DNA of 64,000 nt from Zasmidium citrigriseum (Eukaryota; Ascomycota; Dothideomycetes; Mycosphaerellales; Mycosphaerellaceae), in NCBI GenBank assembly GCA_002786025.1, contig NHNW01000004.1, forward strand, positions 434,001-498,000, read 5' to 3'. This document shows, piece by piece, positions 22,801-33,341 of the stretch (its first letter is position 1; each line of letters starts with the position of its first letter). The notes under the pieces were generated by a model that was given only the letters and a program-made list of their open reading frames with translations, did no database searches and was not told the DNA's origin. A program made the translations under genes and the position numbers.

Positions 22801-23540
22801 CTCAAGGACTGGACGTCGACATGAAGGACCGTGCTGATGCACTTCTGCAGACGCTGCCGACAATGGGACCAGAGGGCGAGGTCCAGCAGTCTCTCCGAGA
22901 TCTTCGTGAGAACAACGCTGCTTCCCAGATTGCAGAGTACGCCATTACCGGCGAAACCCCCGCCAGGATGCAGTACACGTACCCAACGGTCCTACCGCGC
23001 ACGGAGAGCCACCAGACGCTGCTCAACCGCATGCGTGGTATCCCAGAGGCGGGAGAACCGCCAGCATCTCCACCAAAGTCGCCCGGCAAACGGTCGCCGA
23101 CAAAGATGAGAAGCAGCAGTCCCTCGAAGCCGCAATCGAGTCCAACCAAGACAAACGTCTTCCTGGATACACCCCCAGTATTGGGAGTTCCAGCATCAGC
23201 GCCCGTCTCGCGTCCCCAGACTGCAAGTAGCCAAAACAGCAGTTTGCGTGAGCTAGACGTTAACGTGCCGAATGCAGGAGTCCCAGTTATCACCGCTAGC
23301 AATCCGGGTGTTGAGGAGGGACTCGAGAGCAAGGTGCCCGCCCCTCCATTGAAGAAGCACCGTACTAATCCACTCCCTGTGCCGCAGGTCGACAGCAAAC
23401 TGCCAACAAAGCGTAGCACGCGGATGACGGTGGCAGGTGGTCTGTTGGCGCCCGATGATAGCCAGAAGGAGAATGTGGACCTCAGCGCGAGTGTGGGCTC
23501 TGGGATGGGAAGGAGGCTGAGAAGTCGAGGGAGCGATTGA
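19887..23540 (+). CDS. bimC: Kinesin-5 (BimC/Eg5) mitotic motor
   Basis: A plus-end-directed tetrameric motor that separates spindle poles. Two exons (19887..20336 and 20385..23540) give 1201 aa. After a basic, Ser/Pro-rich N-tail, the motor domain starts at INVVVRCRGRNDREVREN. It contains the P-loop GQTGTGKTYTM, switch I DLSSRSHTVF, switch II LVDLAGSEN and the neck-proximal ATLSPAKSNLEETISTLDYA. Long coiled coils follow. The C-terminal tail has a BimC-box-like site FLDTPPV (a TP Cdk site in family members), then basic, Pro-rich sequence. The length is typical of fungal kinesin-5. Confidence 0.95.
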
Positions 23541-24122
23541 TTGTGGTAAAGTTTGCGAGGTCGTATGATTGTATCAGACCATGTGTACAGGATAGCTGAG
23601 TCAAGTGTGGTGTCCAGGAAGGCCACGCGTTGTAATGGATCAAAGAGTGTCGTTCAATCCTTCTCAAGTCGTGTGCTTCTCAAAGATGAAATCAAATCCG
23701 CTTCACATGGGCGAAGCCTCGTTGTCTATAGCGTCGACCCGGTTGTGTTGTATCGTCTGCCAACCTGGTGTGTTTCTCAGACATCTATCGTAATCACATT
23801 AGGAAGGCCATTTTTCTTGGTCGTCGTGCAATCCATTTATTATCTTGACCCCTGAGAGGCAACTGACGGTCTTGGCGCATCGAACCATTCTCTCCCCGCA
23901 GAAGCCAATCCTTCAGTCGACTTGGGCCAGCTCCAATTTCACGGCCCTTTCGTCAACTCTCTATAAAACCTCCGCCAACCGCCAATCGATGGACAGCTGA
24001 TGACCGCCTCGTCGCCCATCCCGCAACTTCTTCGGCTGTCAAGTCGCACTCGCGCGCTGCACTAAGACCACCCTCGACCCACACCGCAGCAGCTTTTTTC
24101 TTCGACCGGCCATTCCACAGCC
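23541..24122. other. Intergenic region, kinesin-5 3' end / ERG9 promoter
   Basis: 582 bp. It includes a TATAAAA box (annotated separately) 162 bp before the ERG9 start codon. Nothing else recognised. Confidence 0.5.
23961..23967 (+). promoter_or_regulatory. TATA box of the squalene synthase gene
   Basis: TATAAAA, 162 bp upstream of the ERG9 ATG. Distance and orientation fit a core promoter. This is inferred from sequence alone. Confidence 0.5.
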
Positions 24123-25629
24123 ATGCCTTCCGCCGCCGACGTCGCGTACTACCTCTTCCATCTGTCGGAGCTGCGCGCCATCATCCAATGGAAGACATGG
24201 CACAACCCCGTCCACGAGCGCGACGAGAGCAAGGAGTCGCCTGAGCTCAAAGAGTGCTTCCGCTTCCTCAACCTCACCTCCCGCTCCTTCGCCGCCGTCA
24301 TCCAGGAGCTGCACCCGGAGCTGCTCGTCCCGGTATGTCTGTTCTATCTGTGTCTGCGTGGCCTGGACACGATCGAGGATGACATGACCATCGATATCGC
24401 GCAAAAGGAGCCGCTGCTACGGAAGTTCTATGAGCATCTTGAGGATGAGAGTTGGACGTTCGATGGCAATGGACCGAATGAGAAGGATCGTGAGCTGCTG
24501 GTCAAGTTTGATTGTGTTGCAAAGGAGTACAACAAGATCAAGGACGAGTACAAGGTTATCATCGCGGACATCACCAAGCGGATGGGCAATGGCATGGCAG
24601 ACTACGCCAAGAACGCAGATCAGAACGCCAATGGAGTCAAGACGATCAAGGATTACGAGCTGTACTGTCACTACGTCGCTGGTCTCGTCGGTGAGGGTTT
24701 GACACGGTTATTCGTCGAGGCGAAGCTTGCCAACCCCGCTCTTCTGCAACGGCCCGAGTTGATGGAGTCGATGGGTCAATTGTTGCAGCAGACCAACATC
24801 ATACGCGACATTCGGGAAGACCACGACGATAAGCGATACTTCTGGCCCAGGGAGGTGTGGTCGAAGTATGTCAACAAGTTCGACGAGCTGTTCCTGCCCG
24901 AGAACAAGGAGAAGGCGCTGCAGTGCAGTAGCGAGATGGTCCTCATCGCTCTCAACCGGGCCGACGAATGTCTCTTCTACCTTGCCGGTATCAAGGAGCA
25001 GTCAGTCTTCAACTTCACCGCGATCCCACAATCCATGGCCATGGCGACACTTGAGCTGTGCTTCCAAAACCCAACTCTTTTCGAACGAAATATCAAGATC
25101 ACGAAGGGCTCTGCCTGCCAACTTATGACCGAATCCACACAGAACTTGCAGCTCGTCTGCGAGGTATTCAGAAGATATGCCAGAAAGATTCACCGAAAGA
25201 ACAACCCCAGCGACCCTCACTTCCTCGACATCAGCATTGCCTGTGGCAAAATCGAGCGATTCATCGAGGGCATCTTCCCAACTCAGACACCTCGAGTACT
25301 TCCTCCAGGTGCGGAGCAGACTGTTGCGCAAGATTCAGAGGCGGAGGCGAAGAGGAAGGCCGATGAGGCAGAGGCCAAGCAGGATGTGCTGTATGTTGGG
25401 CTGGCCATCCTCGTGACGTTGGTGTTCATCTCTGCGATTATGGTAAGCGACTTGTCTGAATGTTTAGAAGACGGCACTGACGAATATGCAGATTGGCGCG
25501 GCTTGGTTCTTCGGCGCTCGCTTCGACCTGGCCTTCGCAGAGCTGAAGAAGGGCACCCTCAAACCACCCAAGGCGCCTGGCCAGCTGGAAGACATTGCCA
25601 GCAAATACGAAGGCCACAACGAACTGTAA
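24123..25629 (+). CDS. erg9: Squalene synthase (farnesyl-diphosphate farnesyltransferase)
   Basis: Condenses two farnesyl diphosphates to squalene at the ER, the first committed step of ergosterol synthesis. Two exons (24123..25442 and 25492..25629) give 485 aa. Motifs: the first aspartate-rich site [13 protein letters not shown] (D82-D87), the signature [17 protein letters not shown], the second aspartate site [19 protein letters not shown], and [18 protein letters not shown]-terminal membrane anchor ([19 protein letters not shown]) is split by the intron and continues with IGAAWFFG. The intron is 49 nt. Confidence 0.97.
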
Positions 25630-26375
25630 TAATAATAGCTTGTACGTTTTCTAACCATACCAACGCATCAATGCGACGACGTGGCGGACGAGGGTAAGTC
25701 CCCACAAGGCAACTGCAACTAGCGGGTCGCCTTGAAATCCTTCCAGTTCTCCAACCAAACAGAAAGACTCATCGTTCGATGAAGCAACCCAATCACAAAT
25801 CAGCACGGATGTCAAATTGCAATGCAGCCTTCATCTCAATGGCTTCCGTTGTGCCGCGTTTAAGAAGTGCAAGAAAGAACCCCACTGCCTCACTCACCCC
25901 AAGAGGCCGCCCAAGCTTGCCCGACTAGTTGAAGGCAACTGCTTCGGGCGGACGTGCAGATATACCTTGTTACCTGTAATCACTGATGAAACGAGCCAGA
26001 CTTACGCCCTGGTGGGACGGGACGGGTTCCTATAGACTGAAGCGTATGCGCTGCGAACCGCGCTGCCTTCAGCCTCAAGGGATCGGCGAGGCGGGCGCGG
26101 TAGGCTGCGACACGTGACGAATGCTGTGTTGCTCTATTGCCCGCCTTGTCAATGCTGTCGCTGGTCTATTTGGTGCTGTGCCACGGGTCTGGCGCGCTAT
26201 CTTTTGCGGTCTGGCTGTTTTCTGTCGGAGCGGCTTGAGCTTTGGCTTGCTTTCTGCCTTGCGCGGTCTTGCTCGGTCCTACTTAAGTCAACAGGTAGGT
26301 CGCTATGATCGAGGCTGTGGATTTGTCTTTTCGAGCTTCACCGGATCGTCCATCGTCTTCTCTCGTTGATCGACA
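25630..26375. other. Intergenic region after ERG9
   Basis: 746 bp. It has a TCACGTGAC-like element on one strand (CACGTG at 26111-26116) and no convincing gene. A 72-codon open frame at 25817-26035 has no support. Confidence 0.45.
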
Positions 26376-27089
26376 ATGTACCGTTCTATCAATATCTCGT
26401 ATTCGGAACAACGTCCTGATCACTCACGTTACTCCTATGATGTCTCGGCCTCTTACTTCACTCCTGCTCCAGCGGATGTCGAACTCGACAAGGCTATTGA
26501 GAACTTTGCTGCGATGGGTCTGAGTGCTATGGCAAACATCACCGGTCAACGACATCAGGGCAACTACCCCTACGACGGCCGCATTCAAGACGCCCCATAC
26601 CCAGGCGCCTACGCTGGCAGCATGGCAGGAAGCTATTATCCAAGTCAAAATCTCGCACCTCCGACAGCGCCACAACAAATGCAGGCCCCCGATTACCCAC
26701 GCAGCATTCCACCACCCTCGAGAATCGACAGTTCCAGCAGCAGAGTCTCATCACGTCACTCCCGGCACAAATCACAACACCACCACCACTATCCCAACCT
26801 CCAACCCATCGACGAGATGCACAACCCACAAGCCCTCGTACCGTACAAGAAGAAGAAATCAAAGTCGCACGCGAGTGGTTGGGATGATGTGGGGCCGGAG
26901 GACTCGATTTCGCAGGTTTCTTCTTCGAGGGGTGAGGAGCGGAGGGGGAGGACAAGGAGGAGGGAGGGGTCGGTTGTTTCGAGATCGACGGTTGTGCCTG
27001 GAAGGTCGCAGTATGAGATGGGTGGAGGAGGTGGTGGGTCGTTTGTTGAGCCGGCGTTTTATTATACTAAGGAGGTTACGCCTTGGTAG
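26376..27089 (+). CDS. Low-complexity protein of unknown function
   Basis: 237 aa, single exon, no recognised domain. The first 50 residues contain Tyr/Ser-rich sequence and the stretch VELDKAIENFAAMGLSAMAN, possibly a short helix. Then come a Pro/Tyr/Gln-rich region, a His/Ser-rich region (SSRVSSRHSRHKSQHHHHYP), a basic patch (YKKKKSKSHASGW), an Arg/Glu-rich patch and a glycine run. The C-terminus is FYYTKEVTPW. The DNA is strikingly polarised: C-rich and G-poor up to about 26870, then strongly G-rich to the stop. It is probably a real gene, because the start, frame and length are stable and its neighbours are well spaced. Confidence 0.6.
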   Translation: MYRSINISYSEQRPDHSRYSYDVSASYFTPAPADVELDKAIENFAAMGLSAMANITGQRHQGNYPYDGRIQDAPYPGAYAGSMAGSYYPSQNLAPPTAPQQMQAPDYPRSIPPPSRIDSSSSRVSSRHSRHKSQHHHHYPNLQPIDEMHNPQALVPYKKKKSKSHASGWDDVGPEDSISQVSSSRGEERRGRTRRREGSVVSRSTVVPGRSQYEMGGGGGGSFVEPAFYYTKEVTPW

Positions 27090-27644
27090 TGATGGGAGGT
27101 GTTGGACACATCGTCATATGAGGGTTCAAAGCGAGAAGTGGTGGATTGGGCGGATGTTCGTCAATGAGTCACAAGTCATGAAATCACAGGCATAGTCAGG
27201 TGCACTGGAAGCTGGTTTCGCAGAGAGTCTTTCATTCGGTTCTGTCAAAGAGCGTTGAACAGTCAACATTCAGGTATCCCCACAAACCTTTCGCGCCAGG
27301 CGAAGGTCATCGCACTTTCCCAAACACCAGCCATTGCTCCCATCCAGACATGCATCAAGCATGTGTCAAACAAAGTCGTAGCTGTACAGGGGTATCGCAT
27401 CAAAACAACAAGCAGCGGTTACTCGTACAGGGGTCCGTCATTTCTTCTCTTCAAGCGCACGAACCTATGTCAGGTCAGTGAGTCATCGTGGAGGCGGGTT
27501 TGAGTCATCAAGCGACGTACCGTCAATCGTGAAAACAAGCGTAGTGTACAGTGGTGGCGTCCGTCAATGGGGTAGACAGTCGCGTTGGTCTAGTCGGGGA
27601 GGTCGTCGGTCGGAGGTTGCGGTCGCATTCGTGCTGTAGGCGCG
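27090..27644. other. Convergent intergenic region before APC11
   Basis: 555 bp between two 3' ends. The 10-mer GTACAGGGGT occurs twice about 40 bp apart (near 27385 and 27427). Nothing else seen. Confidence 0.4.
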
Positions 27645-28058
27645 TCACCGAGAGCGGCCGCTTCCACCGCTGCGGTTCTGACCACCGGAGCCGGACGAGG
27701 AGGGCGTCGAGGTGTTGCGCGTGTCAGCGACCTTCTCGCGGAAGACCTGCCGGCACATTGGGCAGCGACCCTGGGAGGACTCGGACTGAATCCAGTCGGT
27801 GATGCAGTGCATGTGGAAGCAATGCTTGCACTCGCCGACGACTGCGAAGGTGTTGATATGTCAGTTGATGCGATCGACGATCATGGAGAAGGCGCAAACA
27901 ATAAACTCACCGATAGGACAGTCCTCGCCTGGATACTTGCACTTGGCGCAAGTGGACTCGAACTGGACGCGACAGATGCCGCAGGTGTCGTCGCATCCGT
28001 TTGGCAAGTTCCACTTCCACTCGGCGACGGCCTTGTAGCCCTTGATGGTGACCTTCAT
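27645..28058 (-). CDS. apc11: Anaphase-promoting complex RING subunit APC11
   Basis: The RING-H2 catalytic subunit of the APC/C ubiquitin ligase. Two exons on the minus strand (28058..27911 and 27841..27645) give 114 aa. It starts MKVTIKGYKAVAEWKW, as in the family. RING-H2 ligands run from CGICRVQFESTCAKCKYPG through CPIVVGECKHCFHMHCI to CPMCRQVF. The intron falls inside CPI|VVGEC and uses GTGAGT...TCGCAG. A Ser/Gly-rich tail of about 25 residues ends the protein. Confidence 0.93.
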
Positions 28059-29036
28059 GGCGGCGACGGCTGGCGGGCGGTGGCAGATATCGCGTGGTTG
28101 TTGGAGATTGCCGAGCGACGGGTGTCTGTGCGAGCACGTGGCGTTGCGTGGTGTGCTTGCGGTGTTTGTGCTGAGGTGGATGAAGAGGAAAGGGCGACAG
28201 ACGCTCTTAAGTATTTCAACGAGGAAGGCAAGTGAAGTTGGAGGAAGGAGCCAATGGACTGTCAGCGGGAGCAGCCGCTGACATGGATCAAGGTTCACTG
28301 GCTCCAGAGCTTGATCCCTGCATCTAGGGAGTCCGTTGCTCTTGCGGAAGTTCTCGAAAGAATAACAGTCACTTCCTGCAGCGGCTGACTCTGCAACTTA
28401 GCATGGAAATGGGTGTGGGCACGGGCCCGGGCTAAGTCTCCGACTATTATCCGCAGGTAACAGTCACAACTTAGGCGCAGCGAAATTTTCGAATTTCGGG
28501 CCCGTAGGTAGCTCATTTTGAAGCCCAGAATCTCAGCTTTCGAACGGTCTACGTATCGCATCGAGAGGACGGCTGTGCGTGTCGTCGCATCGACACGAAG
28601 TCGACCCAGATTGCGCCCGGTACAAGGACCCCGCGGTGTGCGGGAGTACCCGAAAGCGGGAGTACCCGAGCGAAAGTCAAAAGGTATAATTCTCCGCTTC
28701 CGAATGGACAGTTTGACAGCTTAACAACGGTCCTAAGTTGCGGGTTTGTGAACATTGCGGGAAGCCTTCACAAAGGTGCGGGAATACTGTGAACTGCCTC
28801 ACACCCTGGCTAAGCCGCTAAGCTGGAGGGCACGTGCACCCTAAGCAGCTGAAATTCGCGCCTGCTAACGCGTGACTGACACCACAGCTGGGAGCTCGTG
28901 TCTGTGCAAGGGAGCTCAGTGCTGGATACTGCGAGAGAGACACGCACTTCTCCACTTCGATCGTCCTTCGGCCTCAACATGGCAGAACTCAGCTAGCGAC
29001 AATCAAATCGTTGAGATCCAACATTCGACTTCAAAC
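28059..29036. promoter_or_regulatory. Long divergent intergenic region, APC11 / sulfurtransferase
   Basis: 978 bp. It holds a 16-bp direct duplication with internal inverted arms (28640-28671, annotated separately) and CACGTG sites at 28135-28140 and 28831-28836. CACGTG is the Cbf1-type E-box used in sulfur-gene promoters, and the second site lies about 200 bp before the sulfurtransferase start; that link is an inference. No gene seen. Confidence 0.4.
28640..28671 (+). repeat. Tandem 16-bp duplication with hairpin arms
   Basis: Two adjacent copies of GCGGGAGTACCCGA plus two bases differ only in the last two positions. Each copy has the inverted arms CGGG and CCCG around AGTA. Confidence 0.6.
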
Positions 29037-30047
29037 ATGGCCGCTGTTCTCCTTCGACGTCCAACCCTTATTCCCACCTTTCTCAAATACCGTCTTACCT
29101 CGTCCGCCATGAGCCGCTCGTACTCGTTCGATTCGTACCTCGTCACACCCGCCGAGTTGGACAAGGCACTGCAGAAGAATGCCCCCTCCCGCCTCTCGAC
29201 AGCCCCGAGAACCGTTCCTGTTTGTGGTTCCTGGTTCCTGCCAAACGACCCAGAGAAACGCAATGGCTACGAAGTCTTCAAGAAGGGCCACATTCGAAAG
29301 GCTCGATTCTTCGACCTCGACAAGATCGCCGACACTTCATCTCCGTATCCACACATGCTACCAAGCCCAGATGTTTTCTCCAATGCTATGAGAGAGCTTG
29401 GAATCAAGAGAGACGATATCGTCGTTGTGTACGACAGCGCTGAGCTTGGAATATTCTCCGCACCTCGCGTAGCATGGACGTTCCAGGTCTTCGGACATCC
29501 GAGCGTTCACATCCTCAACAACTTCAAGCTATGGGTTGAGCAGGGCTATCCCGTGGAACAGGGCGAGCAGAATCAGTTCGAACCAACAGAGTACCCGGTT
29601 CCGGAGCTGGATAAGACTAAAGTTGTTGCTTTTGAGGAGGTTCGTGACATCGCGCTGGATCACAACAAAGAGGGGAGTGAGGGTGTGCAAATACTTGATG
29701 CTCGCTCAGAGGGCCGCTGGAAGGGCAAGGAGCCAGAGCCAAGACCTGGTCTCTCTTCTGGACATATGCCAGGGAGTCTTTCTGTGCCTGTTCCTACGCT
29801 ACTCGACCCGAAGACGAAGGCTTTCTTGCCTCCAGATGAGCTACGCAAGATCTTCGAGCAGAAGGGAGTGGACCCCAAGAAGCCCATTATCTCCAGCTGC
29901 GGCACTGGGGTCACAGCCACTGTCATCGATGCTGCCTTGTCCGAAGCAGGCTATGTTAAGGGGAGCAGAAGGGTCTATGATGGAAGCTGGACTGAATGGG
30001 CTCAGCGAGTCCAGCCAAGCGACAACCTCATTCTGAAGGAGGAATGA
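29037..30047 (+). CDS. tum1: Two-domain rhodanese: 3-mercaptopyruvate/thiosulfate sulfurtransferase
   Basis: Transfers sulfane sulfur from mercaptopyruvate or thiosulfate; Tum1 homologues feed tRNA thiolation and cysteine catabolism. Single exon, 336 aa. The N-terminal 25 residues are Arg/Ser/Leu-rich without acids, compatible with mitochondrial targeting, followed by a second Met at residue 25 that could make a cytosolic form. An inactive N-terminal rhodanese domain (about 35-175) is followed by a catalytic domain with the active loop SSCGTGVTA. GRWKGKEPEPRPGLSSGHMP is the linker-adjacent signature. The CGTGVT loop is closer to mercaptopyruvate-type than to classic CRKGVT rhodanese. Confidence 0.92.
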   Translation: MAAVLLRRPTLIPTFLKYRLTSSAMSRSYSFDSYLVTPAELDKALQKNAPSRLSTAPRTVPVCGSWFLPNDPEKRNGYEVFKKGHIRKARFFDLDKIADTSSPYPHMLPSPDVFSNAMRELGIKRDDIVVVYDSAELGIFSAPRVAWTFQVFGHPSVHILNNFKLWVEQGYPVEQGEQNQFEPTEYPVPELDKTKVVAFEEVRDIALDHNKEGSEGVQILDARSEGRWKGKEPEPRPGLSSGHMPGSLSVPVPTLLDPKTKAFLPPDELRKIFEQKGVDPKKPIISSCGTGVTATVIDAALSEAGYVKGSRRVYDGSWTEWAQRVQPSDNLILKEE

Positions 30048-30682
30048 ACGGGCGCATTTGAATCGACTCGTGTAGCAGATCGAAGCGACGGCGTTTGGGA
30101 GCATGTAGGATACCACTTCGCGCGTTGAAAACGGCCAAATTGAAAGCAGGGACGGATGCTGGACATCGGATAGCTCTGATTGAAGATATTGAATTGGCTT
30201 CGCTGCTTGGCTGCCTGCTCCACGATCTTCGATGCCGCGTTGGTGAAGAACAAGCGTGGTTGCTGGAACGGCCATTCCAACATCAAGGCTCACCGTCGTA
30301 CTGAAGAGCTCTTCCTCATCGTTGTGCATCTTGTCCGACTCGACCCCTTGCACCGGCTCCATGGCGTCGTCATCTTCTGTGAAACCTTCTACTCGTCCCA
30401 AGTCCTCGCCAATGCTCGTGTGCGAGTAGCAAATCTTCTTTCAGTGCAGAGTCTCACTTTCCAAGTCACAATCGCGTCGCGTCGTTCTTGCCGTTTGAGG
30501 CCAAGACAACGTGTCGTGCACGCTTCGTAATATTCACTCACGCGCGAGCCACTAGCCCGGGATTCAAATACTTCTTCCACCTCGAACTTCATCTTTCTCC
30601 ACCACAGACACGCCGACAACTCCTCTCGTCGCCCTCTGAACATTAAAATTACCCAGAGCACTTCGAGTCCAACACCGCAGCC
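30048..30682. other. Intergenic region, sulfurtransferase / secreted protein
   Basis: 635 bp with the 3' UTR of the first gene and the promoter of the second. A 93-codon antisense open frame (30283 to 30002) runs into the sulfurtransferase 3' end. I do not accept it as a gene. Confidence 0.4.
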
Positions 30683-31220
30683 ATGCTATTCTTCATCCTC
30701 CTCGCCATCTTCCAACTTGGCCTCGCCGTCCGGCCCTTCACCTTCCGCCACTACCAGAAAGACTGCGACGCAAAGATCGAGGACCTGCCGTGGCAAGTCA
30801 CCAACTTCGTCACCTTCCAACAGAAGTCCAAGGTCAATCACTCCAGCTACCTCACCTTCGACTTCGTGGACATCAACGACCGCCTCGAGCTCAACACGAC
30901 TTGCACTCGTACCGTCCCAGCAAACTCGACCACTGGTCTCTTCGACGACGTGATGCATGAGTGCGATGACGATGACGTACGCTTCTCGTTCGATGGCACG
31001 ACGCTTGAGGTCTCTCGGTGGTACCAGGATAAGTGGTGAATTGCACCCCATCTGTTTCTTCAATAGCTTGACTGACTTCGCTTCCAGTCTCGGCCCATAC
31101 CCCTACAACAGCGCCATTGCGTATGGTCGTATCGACCCAAATGCTACCCGTACCACCGCTGTCGATGGCGTCTACGGCACCAAGTCGGAGATGCACGTAC
31201 CGATCACGAGTCTTGCTTGA
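30683..31220 (+). CDS. Secreted protein of unknown function
   Basis: 161 aa from two exons (30683..31035 and 31088..31220). Residues 1-16 (MLFFILLAIFQLGLAV) are a signal peptide. The mature protein has four cysteines, enough for two disulfides, and several N-glycosylation sequons (NHSS, NTTC, NSTT, NATR). The predicted composition is beta-rich. The join gives WYQDKC|LGPYPYNSA, restoring the last Cys, which supports the intron. I do not recognise a family. It could be a small apoplastic or wall protein. Confidence 0.75.
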
Positions 31221-31495
31221 GCGGTGATGATGGAGGGGTTTCGAGGGGCAGATCGAGGGGCGTTGGAATGCTAGGCGTGCATGAGGCATGCGGCGTGAGC
31301 GAGGTCTGATTGCTTTTCCGTACACCTACTCGATGATGAGGACGACGAGGACATGCATCGTCATACATGCGAGCGATACCTTGCGCCTCGCAAACGAAAA
31401 GGAAGAGCAGGAGAGCAGCTATCACCGCCAGACGATAGCACTCCTACCTCTTGCACTTCTGCCAAATCTCTTTCACACCCGACCAACTTCTCATC

Positions 31496-32760
31496 TCACT
31501 CACAAAGCGGCAGATCATCATACTCCTTCCTCATATACTTCCTCATCTCCTCCAACGCCTCCTTCACAATCTCCGTCTTATTCACATACCCGATCCTCAC
31601 AAATCCCTTAAACGCCTCCCCAAACCCCACATCACCCGGCAAAAGCATAACTCCCGTCTTCTCCTGCAAATCCTTACAAAAAGCCTTCGCATCAACCGCC
31701 TTCCCATCCCTCTCAAACTTCACAAAAGCCGTCGTCCCCGCCACCGGTTTCGTCCACGAACAATACTCATCATGCTTAATCACAAACCTCTCCAAAAGTT
31801 CCAAATTCATCTTCGCGAGCTGGATATTCCTGCTCAGTAACGCGTGGATCGTGTCCGGGGATAAAGCGAATGATGCGACGGATTGATCGAGCTGCGAGAC
31901 AGAGATTGTGGTGTAGTCGCGGGTTTTCTGGCATTCTTCGATAATGTCGGGGTTGCGGCTGGCCACCCAGCCGATGCGGATTCCAGCGAGAGAGTAGGCT
32001 TTGGACATGCTGCCTGTGACGATGGTGTTCTTGTAGCCCATGGAGAGGATCGAAGGCGGGAAGTCTTTGTCCATGGGGGTTATGCCGTGGAATAACGGGC
32101 GGTAGACTTCGTCGGAGAGGATAGTTATGCCTTTTGCTTCGGCGAAGTCGATGATTTGGACGAGGAGGGATTTCGGTAACACGGCTCCTGTGGGGTTTTG
32201 GGGGTTGTTGAGGATGATGAGTTTTGTGTTGGGTTTTACGAGGGAACTCAAGGTACCGAAGTCGGGGAGCCAGTTGTTCTTGGGGTCAGACTTCCAGAGG
32301 GACACTTCGGCGCCTAGAGAGGAGGGGATTGTGTAGAGCTGTTGGTAGGTTGGGTAGTGGCAGATTACGTGGTCGCCCGGTCCGGTGAGGCTGTAGAGGA
32401 CGAGGTGGTTTGCGGCTATGGCTCCGGGGGTTATGAGGATGTTGTCTGGGGATAGAGGTGTTCCTACTTTGCTGGAGTAGAGACGGCTGAGGTTGTTTCG
32501 GAGCTCTGGGCTGCCTCTGATGTGGCCGTAGCCTTGGACTGAGGACAGATCGATGAGGTCGCTGGGTTTGGTCTCCTTGTTCTCGGAGAGCTCTACGAGT
32601 TCGTTGATCGATAGGGATGCACAGCATGTCTCGGCCATTTGGTATTTGCATTTCGTCTCGTATTCGTCCATCCACTGCGGCAACGTTTCTGTTAGCCATT
32701 GACTCTGGTCAAGGAGATGCCTCCTACCTGCTCGACAGCGAAGGGTGGAATGGGTGCCAT
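31496..32760 (-). CDS. PLP-dependent aminotransferase, class I/II
   Basis: A fold-type I aminotransferase of unknown amino-acid substrate. Two exons on the minus strand (32760..32728 and 32674..31496) give 403 aa. The first exon codes MAPIPPFAVEQ. Motifs: GYGHIRGSPELRNNLSRLY, the NPQNPTGAVLP loop, ITILSDEVYRPLF (Asp binding the pyridine N), and the PLP lysine in TGSMSKAYSLAGIRIGW. The late Arg is in FKGFVRIGYVN. It resembles small fungal/bacterial aminotransferases near the capreomycidine synthase-like branch, but the substrate is open. The coding strand is C-rich until about 31830 and then G-rich to the stop. Confidence 0.88.
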
Positions 32761-33341
32761 TCTCGAAATGAAAGTCGAAACCTGCGAGAGCAGCTGATGA
32801 GAGGAACGGCGATTAATGAATAAGAAGGACTTGGGCTATTCGTATGTATGTGCTAATAGGGCGTGTTGGGCGTGTAGTTAGTTTTTACTCCACCTCTCTC
32901 CGCGTCTCCGCGAACTCAAGCGTGTCTAGCTTCAGGAGGTGATGTCGACGAACAACCACCTTTCTCGCCTTCAAGAGGTCGTTCTCGCGTATCAAACCGG
33001 ATCGTCACGAGACAGAGTCACGTTGCAGCTGTCAGGAAAGCATGCTGATGCCGTGCAGGCCACGTGAAAATCATCCTGCAGCCCAGGGTGCGGTGTTCGG
33101 CTGAATTCGTGGCGGGGACGTCCAGCTCCACAGACAGCAGAGGCGAGTCGTTGCGCTAAGAACGTAGCCATCGTCCACCTGCCTCTCTTGTCTCAGATTC
33201 CGTGAATGCCACCTCATCGTCTTCAAGCTGAAGCTGTTCCTTTCTTCTCCTACTAATTCTTCCCGCTCGATGTGCCCGACGACGTAGAGCGAAACCACCT
33301 GCGGCGCATCTGGCCGTCCGTCTCCCCATCCCAGCTTCGCC
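32761..33341. promoter_or_regulatory. Shared 5' region, aminotransferase / ABC transporter
   Basis: 581 bp between divergent start codons, with a CACGTG at 33061-33066. Nothing else recognised. Confidence 0.45.

Noticed and set aside
28726..28737. AACGGTCCTAAG, a 12-base match to a conserved large-subunit rRNA segment
   Set aside because: The flanking bases do not match rRNA on either side, so it is most likely chance.
30002..30283. 93-aa minus-strand open frame (MLEWPFQQPRLFFTNAASK...)
   Set aside because: It overlaps the end of the sulfurtransferase, has no homologue I recognise and no splice or promoter support. A transcript would change this view.
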